A stretch of 64,000 nucleotides of DNA from CADEFX01 sp963840425. GTDB taxonomy: Bacteria; Pseudomonadota; Alphaproteobacteria; Rhizobiales; Hyphomicrobiaceae. Shown piece after piece: positions 1-9,186 of the stretch; within the stretch, counting starts at the first letter, position 1; each line of letters starts with the position of its first letter. The notes under the pieces are model-generated. The model did no database searches. It saw only the letters and a program-made list of their open reading frames with translations, and had not been told where the DNA came from. The DNA lies in contig CAWIYZ010000021.1 of NCBI GenBank assembly GCA_963840425.1, positions 57,200 to 121,199 on the forward strand, in the 5' to 3' direction. A program made the translations under genes and the position numbers.

Positions 1-1
1 T

Positions 2-403
2 GACGCGCAGAGATTGAAGCAGGCGTTCAACAATCTGATCGGGAATGCCGTCAGGTTCACCCGACCGGGTGGCGCCATTGTCGTCCAAGCGCGTCCGCTT
101 GCGGACGGCGGCGCCGAGGTTCGTGTGCGCGACACCGGCGTCGGCATGGACGAGGAAGAGATTTGCGTTGCCCTCACACCGTTTGGCCAGGTCGACGGTA
201 GCCGCTCGCGCTGGCGCGAAGGCGCCGGCCTGGGCTTGCCGATCGCCAATGCTCTCATCGAGCTGCATGCCGGCGAGCTCGGGATCGAGAGCCGGAAGCT
301 TCAAGGGACTGAGGTTGTGGTGACGCTGCCCCCGCCGCAGGTGCTGTCATTCATTCAGGATCGAAATCCGACGCGCGGGCGGCCTGCCGCCAGCCAGGGG
401 TGA
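2..403 (+). CDS. Sensor histidine kinase, C-terminal ATPase part (5' end outside window)
   Basis: The reading frame is open from the first bases and lacks its N-terminus, so the true start lies upstream. What remains is the HATPase_c domain of a two-component sensor kinase. The N box reads NNLIGNAVRFT, the G1 box DTGVGMDEEE and the G2 box GAGLGLPIA, in the usual order. A TTG at position 14 could be mistaken for a start but falls inside the conserved N-box helix. The phospho-accepting His domain and any sensor domain are not visible, so the signal is unknown. The stop codon lies about 20 bp before the next ATG, suggesting co-transcription with the HerA-like gene. Confidence 0.9.
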   Translation, partial: DAQRLKQAFNNLIGNAVRFTRPGGAIVVQARPLADGGAEVRVRDTGVGMDEEEICVALTPFGQVDGSRSRWREGAGLGLPIANALIELHAGELGIESRKLQGTEVVVTLPPPQVLSFIQDRNPTRGRPAASQG

Positions 404-424
404 TTGGCTCAGGAAAAAGGGATC

Positions 425-2428
425 ATGCAGGTGACAGGGCCCACGCCGAGATCGGATGACGCTTCGATCGGCCGCATCGTGTCCGTGACGGGCTCGAGGG
501 CCGTCCTCCTGCTCGACAATGCTCAGAACGGTGCTGCGCGCAGCTCCACGCAGCGACCCGAGATGGGCACGCTGCTCGCCATCGACACGGCCGGCACGGT
601 TGCGCTCGCGATCGTGTCGGCACTCAGTGTTCCCGTGCCGGCTCAGCGCGAGGGCGAAGGCGAGATTTGGATCGCTGAGCTAGGCCTCGTCGGTGAGTTG
701 TGGCGAGGCAAGGACGGCCAGCCATCCTCCTTCAATCGCGGCGTGACGTCGTATCCGGCGCTCGGTCATCGCGTTCGGGTCGCTTCGAATGCCGAGCTTG
801 GCCTGGCCTTCTGCGATGACGACAAGCAGTCGGTCCGCGTCGGCAGCATTCGCCAGGATCCATCTATCCCTGCGATGATCCGGGTCGACGAGTTGCTCGG
901 CAAGCACTTTGCCATCCTCGGCACCACCGGTACCGGAAAGTCGTGCACGACTGCGCTGATTCTGCGCGCCATTCTCGAGAAGAATCCGGCCGCGCATCTC
1001 GTATTGCTCGACCCCCACAACGAGTATGCGACGGCCTTCACCGAATGGGCGGAGGTGCTGTCCCCGCGCAACCTGCAGTTGCCCTTCTGGCTGCTGACGT
1101 TCGAGGAGCTTTCCGAGGTCGTCATCGGTGATCCCGCGGACCGCAAGAGCGAGATTGAGACGCTTCAGGAGCTGATCCCTATTGCCAAGAGCCGGTACAG
1201 CGCGGGCCGTGGCAAGGAGGCGCAGGCGTTGCGCGCGCGCATGCACGACGCCGGCCGCTACACCGTCGATACACCGGTGCCCTACCGCCTGTCGGACCTC
1301 ATCTCGCTCATCGACGATCGCATGGGCAAGCTAGAGAACAAGCGTGACCTGGCGCCATACCGGAATCTCAAGACGCGCATCGAGACGCTCTCGGTGGACC
1401 CGCGCTACGCGTTCATGTTCGGCTCGCTGACTGTCAACGACGACATGGCCCAAGTGCTGGGCCGCCTCTTCCGCGTGCCTGTCAATGGCAAGCCGATCAC
1501 GATCCTCGAGTTGACCGGTCTTCCGACCGAGATCGTCAATGTCGTGGTGGCCGTGCTCTGCCGCATGACATTCGACTTCGCCCTGTGGAGCGAGGGCAAG
1601 ATCCCGGTCACGCTGGTGTGCGAGGAGGCGCACCGCTATGTGCCGGCCAATCCGAACATGGGCTTCGAGCCGTGCAAGCGCGCCATCGCCAGGATTGCCA
1701 AGGAGGGCCGCAAGTACGGCGCATCGCTGTGCATCGTGACGCAGCGGCCGGCGGAAATCGATCCGACCATCCTGTCGCAGTGCAATACCGTGTTCGCATT
1801 GCGTATGTCGAACGATCGCGATCAGCAGATCGTCACCTCGGCGATCTCGGACACCGGCTCCGGGTTGTTGGAGTTCCTGTCCGCACTTGGCCAGCGCGAG
1901 GCCATAGCTTTCGGCGACGGTGTATCGCTGCCCGTGCGCATCCGTTTCGACGAGCTGCCGCATCATGCGATGCCGCGCAGCTCCACCGCGCGGTTCTCGG
2001 AGCGCTGGCAGAAGTCGCTGGGCGATGACGGGTTCCTCGAGCAGATCGTGGAGAAGTGGCGCCTGTCGTCGAGCGGCGCTGGTGGGGAAGCGGGGCAGCA
2101 GACGGCGATGTTTGCCGATGCCCTGAGTTTTCCTGATGTTCAACAGGGTGATGGTGGCGATGGTGCTTCGCCGCCAGCCTACGAGACCGAGCCCCTACGC
2201 TACCGGCAGATGTCCGAAACCGCGGCTGCCGGCGGTACCCCTGCTGAGCAGCCGCTATCGGTTGGGAGCATGCCGCGTCATGGGGCGGGCAACGCACGGC
2301 GGGAGCCGTCAGGTCCACGCCGCGACACGGCCGCACCGGTCGCCGGATCAGCTCAGACGTCGCCTCAGCCCGGCAGTGCCCTGCGCTCGCTGCGCGAGCG
2401 ACTGACACAGCGGCCTCCTTCGCGGTAA
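425..2428 (+). CDS. HerA-like / DUF87 ATP-binding protein
   Basis: A 667-residue P-loop ATPase of the HerA/DUF87 type: hexameric FtsK/HerA-superfamily motors that act on DNA. Walker A is GTTGTGKS (near residue 167) and the Walker B region reads LVCEEAHRYVP, followed by an RIAKEGRKYGASL segment and a TQRP sensor motif typical of HerA. The N-terminal ~130 residues resemble the HAS-barrel. The last ~120 residues are Pro/Gly/Ser-rich and probably disordered. I chose ATG 425 because AGGAAAAAGGG precedes it; an in-frame TTG at 404 is the alternative. No nurA nuclease is adjacent, so a role in end resection is not supported by context. Confidence 0.85.
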   Translation: MQVTGPTPRSDDASIGRIVSVTGSRAVLLLDNAQNGAARSSTQRPEMGTLLAIDTAGTVALAIVSALSVPVPAQREGEGEIWIAELGLVGELWRGKDGQPSSFNRGVTSYPALGHRVRVASNAELGLAFCDDDKQSVRVGSIRQDPSIPAMIRVDELLGKHFAILGTTGTGKSCTTALILRAILEKNPAAHLVLLDPHNEYATAFTEWAEVLSPRNLQLPFWLLTFEELSEVVIGDPADRKSEIETLQELIPIAKSRYSAGRGKEAQALRARMHDAGRYTVDTPVPYRLSDLISLIDDRMGKLENKRDLAPYRNLKTRIETLSVDPRYAFMFGSLTVNDDMAQVLGRLFRVPVNGKPITILELTGLPTEIVNVVVAVLCRMTFDFALWSEGKIPVTLVCEEAHRYVPANPNMGFEPCKRAIARIAKEGRKYGASLCIVTQRPAEIDPTILSQCNTVFALRMSNDRDQQIVTSAISDTGSGLLEFLSALGQREAIAFGDGVSLPVRIRFDELPHHAMPRSSTARFSERWQKSLGDDGFLEQIVEKWRLSSSGAGGEAGQQTAMFADALSFPDVQQGDGGDGASPPAYETEPLRYRQMSETAAAGGTPAEQPLSVGSMPRHGAGNARREPSGPRRDTAAPVAGSAQTSPQPGSALRSLRERLTQRPPSR

Positions 2429-2623
2429 GGAACACGCCGTGCGGCACGCTGTCTCGCTGGCTAAGACCTTAAGCAGCACAAGACCGTTTTCTTGAGCGCT
2501 ATCGCGGATGACGATATTGGTTCTGTCATCTGGGTGAAGCCCGTTTCTGGTCCGATCCCGCTCAGAGTGGCAGTCTGGTGTCCCGGTCCCAAAGCTCGTC
2601 GGACCTCGCGTCAAGCATTGAAC

Positions 2624-2646
2624 GCATTTCTCGATCATCGCACTAG
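2624..2646. repeat. Family A palindrome, decayed half
   Basis: About 23 bp match the right end of the family A element (a TTTCTCGATCATC core, then CACTAG), with one or two changes. The left half is missing. It lies in the 263-bp gap before the mannose-1-phosphate guanylyltransferase gene, in which I see no other feature. Confidence 0.55.
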
Positions 2647-2691
2647 CTGCATTTGCAACTGCCAGCTGCGCTCGACCCCAAAGGCGGGACC

Positions 2692-4137
2692 ATGAGCTCC
2701 ATTTATCCAGTCATTCTCTCGGGCGGCTCGGGCACGAGGCTCTGGCCGCTTTCGCGATCCATGTATCCCAAGCAGTTCATTCGTTTCTTCAACGGGCAGG
2801 GACTAACCTTTCTCGGCGCAACCCTGCGCAGGCTCAGTTCGGAGGCGGGATTCGGTAACCCGGTCCTCTTGTGCAACAACGATCATCGTTTCCTCATCAG
2901 CGATGAGCTAGAGCGCGCGGGCGTTACGCCCGAAGCAATCATTCTGGAGCCGGTGGCGCGCAACACAGCTGCAGCCATTGCGGTTGCCGCGCTCTCCGTC
3001 GCTGAGAACGATTCCGAGGGAGTGCTCGTCGTTATGCCCTCGGACCACGTGATCCGCGACGAGGCCGGTTTCGTTGCGGCCGTGCGTCGAGCTGCCAAGG
3101 TGGCGGCCACGGGCAAGCTCGTGCTGTTCGGCATCAAGCCGGACACGGCGCATACCGGCTATGGCTACATTCGCCGCGGCGCTCCACTCGGTGGATCGGA
3201 GGCTGGTGCCTTCAAGGTGGATGCGTTTTTTGAGAAGCCTGATGCCGACACGGCGCGCCGGTATATCGCGGATGGCAGCTACTATTGGAACAGTGGCATC
3301 TTCGTGCTCCATGCCCGTACGTTTTTGAGCGAGCTGGAGCGCTTCGAGCCGCGTATACTCGAAGCCGTCCGCGCGGCCCTCGCGGGCGCGCAGCATGACC
3401 TCGGATTTCTGAGGCTCGACCGTGCTGGTTTTGCCCAGGCCCCCAACATATCGGTCGACTACGCGGTGATGGAGAAGACATCCGAGGCTGTGATGCTGCC
3501 GATCGATGTCGGCTGGAGCGACGTCGGTTCGTGGGCTTCGCTATGGGAAATTGCGGCGCGGGACGAGAAGGGCAACTACTCGCGTGGCGAGGCGGTGCTC
3601 GAGGACAGCAGCGACCTATACGTGCACAGCGAGCGCGCGCTCGTGGCGACGATCGGGGTCAAGGATCTCATCATCGTCGATACTCCCGACGCACTGCTGG
3701 TCGCCGACAAAGCGCGGGCGCAGGACGTGTCCAAGGTTGTGGCGAAGCTCAAGCAGTCGAACCGCAAGGAGCAGGAGCAGCACCTGCGAAACTACCGGCC
3801 ATGGGGCTTTTTTGAAACCCTGTCCATTGGCCCACGCTTCCAGGTCAAGCTGCTGCACGTGAAGCCCGGCGGCAAGCTCTCCATGCAAATGCACCACCAT
3901 CGCTCGGAGCATTGGGTCGTCGTCCAGGGCACGGCCAAGGTCTTGGTCGGCGATGTCGAGCAGCTCGTACGGGAGAATGAGAGCGTTTACATCGTCGCGA
4001 CCCAATGGCACCGCCTCGAGAACCCCGGCAAGGTGCCGCTCGAGATCATCGAGGTGCAGATCGGCACGTACCTCGGCGAGGATGACATCATCCGCAGCGA
4101 TGATGTCTATCATCGCGCTCCGGACGAGACCAAATAG
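2692..4137 (+). CDS. manC: Mannose-1-phosphate guanylyltransferase / mannose-6-phosphate isomerase
   Basis: A bifunctional type II PMI-GMP enzyme (AlgA/XanB/CpsB family) of 481 residues, a normal length. It makes mannose-6-P from fructose-6-P and GDP-mannose from mannose-1-P and GTP, in the cytoplasm, for exopolysaccharide or LPS sugars. Residues 10-21 carry the pyrophosphorylase signature GGSGTRLWPLSR, FFEKPD near 180 is the sugar-phosphate loop, and the C-terminal cupin has HHHRSEHWVVV near 400 (metal site of the isomerase). ATG 2692 follows AAGGCGGGACC and sits just before the signature; an in-frame ATG 39 bp upstream would add an unconserved tail. It appears monocistronic, with no glycosyltransferases around it. 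Confidence 0.93.
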   Translation: MSSIYPVILSGGSGTRLWPLSRSMYPKQFIRFFNGQGLTFLGATLRRLSSEAGFGNPVLLCNNDHRFLISDELERAGVTPEAIILEPVARNTAAAIAVAALSVAENDSEGVLVVMPSDHVIRDEAGFVAAVRRAAKVAATGKLVLFGIKPDTAHTGYGYIRRGAPLGGSEAGAFKVDAFFEKPDADTARRYIADGSYYWNSGIFVLHARTFLSELERFEPRILEAVRAALAGAQHDLGFLRLDRAGFAQAPNISVDYAVMEKTSEAVMLPIDVGWSDVGSWASLWEIAARDEKGNYSRGEAVLEDSSDLYVHSERALVATIGVKDLIIVDTPDALLVADKARAQDVSKVVAKLKQSNRKEQEQHLRNYRPWGFFETLSIGPRFQVKLLHVKPGGKLSMQMHHHRSEHWVVVQGTAKVLVGDVEQLVRENESVYIVATQWHRLENPGKVPLEIIEVQIGTYLGEDDIIRSDDVYHRAPDETK

Positions 4138-4166
4138 TCAGCTGCAACGAATGCACTGATGCGTCG

Positions 4167-5048
4167 TCAATGCCGCGTTTCGCCCGGTGCAGTCGAGGCC
4201 GTGATGACGGACCCGTCCGCTGCCTGTGCGGGAGGTCCCGCGCTCGCTTCCCATGCGCGCTTTTCATGGGCAAAGCGCCGATAGCTCAGAGGAATCACAG
4301 CCAGATAGAGCAGCGTGACCACGGTCAACGTGCCATAGGGATAGGTCACCAGCAGCCCGACGAGTGCGGCAACGCCGATCAAGATCGGCAGCACCAGCTC
4401 GCGCTCGATGCGTTCGCCCAGCAGCTTGCCCGAATAGGTCGGGATCGTCGAAACCAGCAAGAACGCCATGCACAGGGTGTAAAGGGCGATGAGCAGCGGG
4501 AACGCCCGGACGTCGAAAAAGCCCAGGCCGTTCACATAGAGCGGAAGCAGGACCGTGATGGCTCCGGCCGGCGCCGGCATGCCGGTAAAGTAATTGGACT
4601 GCCACTTGGGTTTGTCGACGTCGAGCATGGCGTTGAAGCGGGCGAGTCTCAGGCCCATGGCGCATGCGAAAACCAGGGCGGCTATCCAGCCGAAGCCTTT
4701 GAGGTCGCCGAGACCCCACGTGAATACGAGCACCGCTGGTGCCACGCCGAAATTGACGAAATCGGCAAGACTGTCGAGCTCGGCGCCGAAGCGGGACTGT
4801 GCCTTGAGCGCGCGCGCGAGACGCCCGTCGACGCCATCGAGCAGCGCCGCAATGACGATCAGCGCCAGAGCCAGCTCGAGCCGGCTCTCGATGGCCATGC
4901 GGATGGCGGTTACGCCCGCGCATAGGCTGAGCAGAGTGAAGAAGTTAGGCAGCAACAGCCGGACAGGAATCTTGCGATGCCGGAACAACAGGCGCCGCCG
5001 GCGCCGGCGTTCGCCCTCCACTAAACTAGGCTCCAATGGCTCGATCAT
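4167..5048 (-). CDS. pssA: CDP-diacylglycerol-serine O-phosphatidyltransferase (phosphatidylserine synthase)
   Basis: An integral membrane CDP-alcohol phosphotransferase of 293 residues that condenses CDP-diacylglycerol with serine to phosphatidylserine. The diagnostic motif D-G-x2-D-G-R-x-A-R-x8-G-x3-D-x3-D lies at residues 71-96 (DGVDGRLARALK, then GAELDSLAD). A basic N-terminus (RRRRRR) is followed by several hydrophobic spans. It lies downstream of psd on the same strand, the usual Hyphomicrobiales order, so product and next enzyme are encoded together. The 199-bp gap to psd holds a B-A palindrome pair that may affect read-through or mRNA stability. The basic N-terminus fits a type II synthase. 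Confidence 0.93.
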   Translation of the reverse strand: MIEPLEPSLVEGERRRRRRLLFRHRKIPVRLLLPNFFTLLSLCAGVTAIRMAIESRLELALALIVIAALLDGVDGRLARALKAQSRFGAELDSLADFVNFGVAPAVLVFTWGLGDLKGFGWIAALVFACAMGLRLARFNAMLDVDKPKWQSNYFTGMPAPAGAITVLLPLYVNGLGFFDVRAFPLLIALYTLCMAFLLVSTIPTYSGKLLGERIERELVLPILIGVAALVGLLVTYPYGTLTVVTLLYLAVIPLSYRRFAHEKRAWEASAGPPAQAADGSVITASTAPGETRH

Positions 5049-5069
5049 TTGCCAGCCTCCACTTGGCCC

Positions 5070-5144
5070 CTAGTGTCCCGATAGCGAAGTTCGTCGGACT
5101 TCGCGGCGAGCACTTAACGAACTTCGCGATCGAAAGGACACTAG
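5070..5144. repeat. Family B palindromic element (copy 1)
   Basis: A 75-bp imperfect palindrome from CTAGTGTCC to GGACACTAG with inner arms around GCGAAGTTCG / CGAACTTCGCGATCG. It is in the opposite orientation to the B copy at 6092-6166, and 13 bp from a family A element. Confidence 0.85.
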
Positions 5145-5157
5145 CAAGTACCTAATG

Positions 5158-5233
5158 CTAGTGTGATTCAGATCGAGAAATTTGCTCACGCACCTGCTGC
5201 GAATACCGGCGAATTTCTCGATCATCACACTAC
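5158..5233. repeat. Family A palindromic element (copy 1)
   Basis: A 76-bp imperfect palindrome: CTAGTGTGAT at the left, ATCACACTAC at the right (final G changed), inner arms GATCGAGAAATTTG / CGAATTTCTCGATC. It forms a B-A pair with the preceding element just downstream of psd and is inverted relative to the copy at 6002-6077. Confidence 0.85.
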
Positions 5234-5246
5234 CGGTCATGTTCCT

Positions 5247-5993
5247 TCAGGTGACCCGCGCCTCGCGTTCCGGCTCATCCGATTTGAGATCGGCCAGCAC
5301 GGTTTCTCCACCCACCGCGCGCTGTCCGACGGCGGCCAGCGTGCCGCGCCCTGGCGGAAGATACAGGTCGACACGGCTGCCGAAGCGTATGAGGCCGATT
5401 CGCTCGCCGACGCCGACAGCCGCGCCCTCGTCCTTGAAACCGACAATGCGGCGGGCAATGAGGCCGGCGATCTGGACGACGGCAATCTCGTCGCCACCGG
5501 GTGTGGCGATCACCAGCGCGCGCCGCTCGTTGTCCTCGCTCGCCTTGTCGAGAGCGGCATTGAGGAACAAACCGGGGATATAAATCGCCCGCTCGATGCG
5601 GCCTGCCACTGGCGAGCGGTTGATGTGTACGTCGAAGACGGAAAGGAAGATGGAGATGCGCACGCGCTCGCTGTCTCCCAACCCAAGCTCGGCCGGAGGA
5701 CGAACGCGCTCGATGCGCTGGATTTTGCCGTCCGCTGGCGCGATCACCAGGCCCTCGCGCAGCGGAGTTACACGGTCGGGATCGCGAAAGAAGTAGGCGA
5801 TATAGATCGAGGCAACGACCAGGATCCACGCCAGCGGTGGCCATATGAAGAAGAACAGGAGCATCAGTCCAAGGCTGATCGCCAGGAACTTGTGCCCGTC
5901 GCGGTGGACGGGGGCGAGCGTCGAAGTGATGGTGTCAAAGAGGCCGTGGCGGTCGTTCAAAGGCGGCTCCGTAGGCGGCAGTGCCCGATCCAT
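5247..5993 (-). CDS. psd: Phosphatidylserine decarboxylase proenzyme
   Basis: Converts phosphatidylserine to phosphatidylethanolamine at the inner membrane. The 248-residue protein is of the short, archaeal/rhizobial type. An N-terminal hydrophobic hairpin lies at about 36-68, and DPDR, APADG and FDVHINRSP motifs follow. The self-cleavage site sits in LIRFGSRVDLYLP, where the F204-G205-S206 context predicts cleavage before Ser206, which becomes the pyruvoyl group. It is first in the psd-pssA operon. Both sides carry A/B palindrome pairs in mirror orientation, an arrangement treated separately. The start ATG has no strong ribosome site, but the length fits the family. Confidence 0.93.
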   Translation of the reverse strand: MDRALPPTEPPLNDRHGLFDTITSTLAPVHRDGHKFLAISLGLMLLFFFIWPPLAWILVVASIYIAYFFRDPDRVTPLREGLVIAPADGKIQRIERVRPPAELGLGDSERVRISIFLSVFDVHINRSPVAGRIERAIYIPGLFLNAALDKASEDNERRALVIATPGGDEIAVVQIAGLIARRIVGFKDEGAAVGVGERIGLIRFGSRVDLYLPPGRGTLAAVGQRAVGGETVLADLKSDEPEREARVT

Positions 5994-6001
5994 ACAGGGC
6001 G

Positions 6002-6077
6002 CTAGTGTGATGATCGAGAAATTCGCCGATATTCGCTGCCAGACTGTAAGCGAATTTCTCGATCTGAATCACACTAG
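6002..6077. repeat. Family A palindromic element (copy 2)
   Basis: A 76-bp element, CTAGTGTGAT ... ATCACACTAG, with complete CTAG at both ends and inner arms GATCGAGAAATTCGC / GCGAATTTCTCGATC. It is 8 bp upstream of the psd start and is followed after 14 bp by a family B element. Confidence 0.88.
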
Positions 6078-6091
6078 AATCCCAAAGCTTG

Positions 6092-6166
6092 CTAGTGTCC
6101 TTTCGATCGCGAAGTTCGTTCAACGGTTGCTGCGAATTCCGGCGAACTTCGCGATCGGGACACTAG
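6092..6166. repeat. Family B palindromic element (copy 2)
   Basis: A 75-bp element, CTAGTGTCC ... GGACACTAG, with inner arms GATCGCGAAGTTCG / CGAACTTCGCGATC and the central text TTGCTGCGAATTCCGG. It forms an A-B pair with the preceding element, nearly the same as the pair at 26582-26745. Confidence 0.88.
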
Positions 6167-6242
6167 CTTCGCGGCTGATTGGTAGCGGGACGCTGTTCAG
6201 CCGGCAACCCCTCGGCGGGGCCTCCTCGTTGACAAGAACGAC

Positions 6243-7730
6243 TTATTCAATCGGCACGGCGACGAAGCGCATCTCGCCCTTGGCATCCTCGACGCGGAGC
6301 AGGACAGCCTTGCGGCCGGCCTTGCGCACCTTCTCGATGCCCTTGGTGACGTCCTCCACCGTGGCCACTGCTTCCTGGGCAGCTTCGACGATGGCGTCAC
6401 CGACCTTGATGCCCTTCCGCGCAGCCTGACTGGCAGCGTCAATCTCCGTGACAACAAGGCCTTTCACTTTCTTGTCGAAGCCGTACTTCTGGCGCAGCTC
6501 ATCGGTCAGCGGCGCAAGCTTCATGCCGATCAGCGCCTGGCCTGGCGCAGGCGTAGTCTTGTCGTCGCTCTTCTTGGATGCATCGTCCGGGTCGGCATCC
6601 TCTTGCAACCGGCCGATGGCGAGCTTGAACGACTTCTTCTCGCCCTTGCGCAGCACCTCGACGTCGACCTGCTTGCCGATGGGCGTCTGCGACACCATGC
6701 GCGGCAACCCGCGCATGGTGGAAACCTCCTTGCCGTCGAACTTGGTAATCACGTCTCCCGCTTGTATGCCGGCCTTGGCGGCTGGGCTGTCGGCTGTCAC
6801 CCCGGCGACCAGGGCGCCGGTGTTCTCTTTCACTCCCACCGACTCGGCGATGTCCTCGGTCACCGACTGAATCCTGACGCCGAGCCAGCCGCGGCGCGTC
6901 TCGCCGAACTGCTTGAGCTGGTCGATCACGGCCACGGCGGTATCGGCAGGCACGGCAAACCCGATGCCGATGGAGCCTCCCGTCGGCGAGATGATCGCCG
7001 TATTTACGCCGATGACCTCGCCGTCCATGTTGAACAGCGGACCGCCGGAATTGCCTTTGTTGATGGCCGCATCCGTTTGCAGGTAGTCGTCATACGGGCC
7101 CGAGTTGATGTCACGCTGCTTGGCGGAAATGATGCCGACCGTGACCGAGCCGCCGAGGCCGAACGGATTGCCGATGGCCATTACCCAGTCGCCGACCTTC
7201 AAGTTCGCGGAATTGCCGAACGTCGCCGCCGGCAGCGGCTTCTTGGGCGTCACCTTGAGCAGCGCCAGATCAGTCTTGGTGTCCTTGCCGATCACCTTGT
7301 CGACCTTCAGCTTGCTGCCGTCGTTGAAGTTGATGATGATCTCGTCCGCACCTTCGATGACGTGGTTGTTGGTGACGACGAGGCCTTCCTTGCCGTCGAT
7401 GACGAAGCCCGAGCCCAAGGATGACACCTTGCGGTCGGTCTGCGGGCGGCCCTTGCGATTGAAGAAGTCCTCGAAGAATTCCTCGAAGGGCGAGCCTTTC
7501 GGAACGTTCGGCAGCGGCACGCCCTGTGCGCCTTTGACCGTCTGGCTGGTGGAGATGTTGACCACCGCATCGATCAGCTTTTCCGCAATGGGCGCGACCG
7601 ACTGCGGGCCGACGCGACCCTGTGCGTAGAGCGACGGCACGGCCGCAACCGTGAGGAGCACAGCGGCGGTGAGCTTCACTCTATGAGCCGTGGCCCGCTT
7701 GCGAACAATCGTCGGCGTCATTGACGTCAT
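6243..7730 (-). CDS. degP: Do-family periplasmic serine endoprotease (DegP/DegQ/MucD-like)
   Basis: A 495-residue HtrA protease that degrades or refolds misfolded envelope proteins. A signal peptide (residues ~10-37, ending SLYAQG) is followed by the trypsin-like domain with triad His123 (VVTNNHVIEG), Asp154 (DTKTDLALLKV) and Ser228 (NKGNSGGPLF), then two PDZ domains (about 270-360 and 400-490). The FEEFFEDFFNRKG segment is the regulatory LA loop. ATG 7730 follows a TGGGGAAATC ribosome site; an upstream in-frame ATG at 7841 would put 37 non-conserved residues before the signal peptide. It is divergent from mdh. Whether the gene is degP, degQ or mucD cannot be settled from sequence alone. Confidence 0.93.
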   Translation of the reverse strand: MTSMTPTIVRKRATAHRVKLTAAVLLTVAAVPSLYAQGRVGPQSVAPIAEKLIDAVVNISTSQTVKGAQGVPLPNVPKGSPFEEFFEDFFNRKGRPQTDRKVSSLGSGFVIDGKEGLVVTNNHVIEGADEIIINFNDGSKLKVDKVIGKDTKTDLALLKVTPKKPLPAATFGNSANLKVGDWVMAIGNPFGLGGSVTVGIISAKQRDINSGPYDDYLQTDAAINKGNSGGPLFNMDGEVIGVNTAIISPTGGSIGIGFAVPADTAVAVIDQLKQFGETRRGWLGVRIQSVTEDIAESVGVKENTGALVAGVTADSPAAKAGIQAGDVITKFDGKEVSTMRGLPRMVSQTPIGKQVDVEVLRKGEKKSFKLAIGRLQEDADPDDASKKSDDKTTPAPGQALIGMKLAPLTDELRQKYGFDKKVKGLVVTEIDAASQAARKGIKVGDAIVEAAQEAVATVEDVTKGIEKVRKAGRKAVLLRVEDAKGEMRFVAVPIE

Positions 7731-8069
7731 GATTTCCCCAGGATCGAGGGCTAAAACCTTTACGGAGGCTCGCCTATCCATCAGGCCGAAACTGGCACCT
7801 GTCAACGGCGGGACTGAGGCGGGCAGGCAATCCGCCCTCACGCTACGGTGAAGATGGGTGGTTCCGTCACGCCCCTATTGCACGCGACGCGGCGAAAGCC
7901 CGGCGATGCCACGAAAATATGCAGAGGGCTGCGTAAGCACGCGCCACGCGAGCCCGTCATACGCAAGTTGCCTTGCCCGGCATGACGTTTCCGGCTAATT
8001 CCTGCCGCACCGCATGAATTCGCCTCGCACGGCGGTGACCACCCGGCCATTCAGGGGAGATGGATTTCC

Positions 8070-9035
8070 ATGGCGCGCACCAAAATCGCGCTGATCGGCG
8101 CTGGCATGATCGGCGGGACCCTCGCTCATCTCGTGGGCCTCAAGGAACTCGGTGATGTCGTTCTCTTCGACGTCGCCGAAGGTATGCCGGGCGGCAAGGC
8201 ACTCGACCTCATGCAGTCGGGCGCGGTGGAAGGCTTCGATGCCGCCATCAAGGGCACCAACTCGTACGCCGACATCGAAGGCGCCAGCGTTGTCATCGTC
8301 ACCGCGGGCGTGCCGCGCAAGGCGGGCATGAGCCGCGATGATCTGCTCGGCATCAACCTCAAGGTGATGGAGCAGGTCGGCGCCGGCATCAAGAAATACG
8401 CGCCGGATGCGTTCGTTATCTGCATCACCAACCCGCTCGATGCCATGGTGTGGGCGCTGCAGAAGGCGTGCGGGCTGCCGCGTCACAAGGTCATCGGCAT
8501 GGCCGGCGTGCTCGATACGGCGCGCTTCCGCTACTTCCTCGCTGAAGAAATGAAGGTGTCGGTCGAGGATGTCACCGCCTTCGTGCTCGGCGGCCACGGC
8601 GACGACATGGTGCCGCTCGTGCGCTACTCGGCCGTCGGCGGCATACCGCTCCCCGATCTCGTCAAGATGCGTTGGATCAGCCAGGACAAGCTCAATGCGA
8701 TCGTCGATCGCACGCGCAAGGGCGGCGGAGAGATCGTGGCGCTGCTCAAGACCGGCTCGGCCTACTACGCGCCGGCCTCGTCCGCGATCCAGATGGCCGA
8801 GAGCTATCTCAAGGACAAGAAGCGCATCCTGCCGTGCGCCGCCTATCTCAACGGTGAGTACGGCGTCAAAGGTCTGTACGTTGGCGTGCCCATCGTGATC
8901 GGAGCGGGTGGCGTGGAGCGCATCGTCGAGATCGACCTGAACTCGGCCGAGCGCGGCATGTTCATGAAGTCGATCGAGTCCGTGAAATCTCTGATCGACG
9001 CCTGCAACAAGATCGCGCCGCAACTCGGGGTATGA
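8070..9035 (+). CDS. mdh: Malate dehydrogenase (NAD-dependent, LDH-like type)
   Basis: Oxidises malate to oxaloacetate in the TCA cycle. The 321-residue protein has the Rossmann loop GAGMIGG (residues 10-16), Asp34 at the end of beta-2 (NAD rather than NADP), catalytic Asp150/Arg153 in LDTARFR and His176 in GGHGDDMVP. It is of the alphaproteobacterial lactate-dehydrogenase-like class. GGGGAGATGG lies upstream of the ATG. It precedes sucCD in the same direction, as is usual in Hyphomicrobiales, but the 218-bp gap with its own operator-like palindrome suggests that sucCD also has its own promoter. Confidence 0.97.
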   Translation: MARTKIALIGAGMIGGTLAHLVGLKELGDVVLFDVAEGMPGGKALDLMQSGAVEGFDAAIKGTNSYADIEGASVVIVTAGVPRKAGMSRDDLLGINLKVMEQVGAGIKKYAPDAFVICITNPLDAMVWALQKACGLPRHKVIGMAGVLDTARFRYFLAEEMKVSVEDVTAFVLGGHGDDMVPLVRYSAVGGIPLPDLVKMRWISQDKLNAIVDRTRKGGGEIVALLKTGSAYYAPASSAIQMAESYLKDKKRILPCAAYLNGEYGVKGLYVGVPIVIGAGGVERIVEIDLNSAERGMFMKSIESVKSLIDACNKIAPQLGV

Positions 9036-9186
9036 GGGTTTTTCGCCCGCGGTGGGCTGGCTCCAATGTTTCGCATCGGCTACCGCATGATGTGGGGCCG
9101 GTGCCGTATGGATTGCGGTAGTGATGCGCTATGTTGCGGCATGTTATGCTGCACTGCACACTATGCTAGGTGCAGTCGTTGATCAT

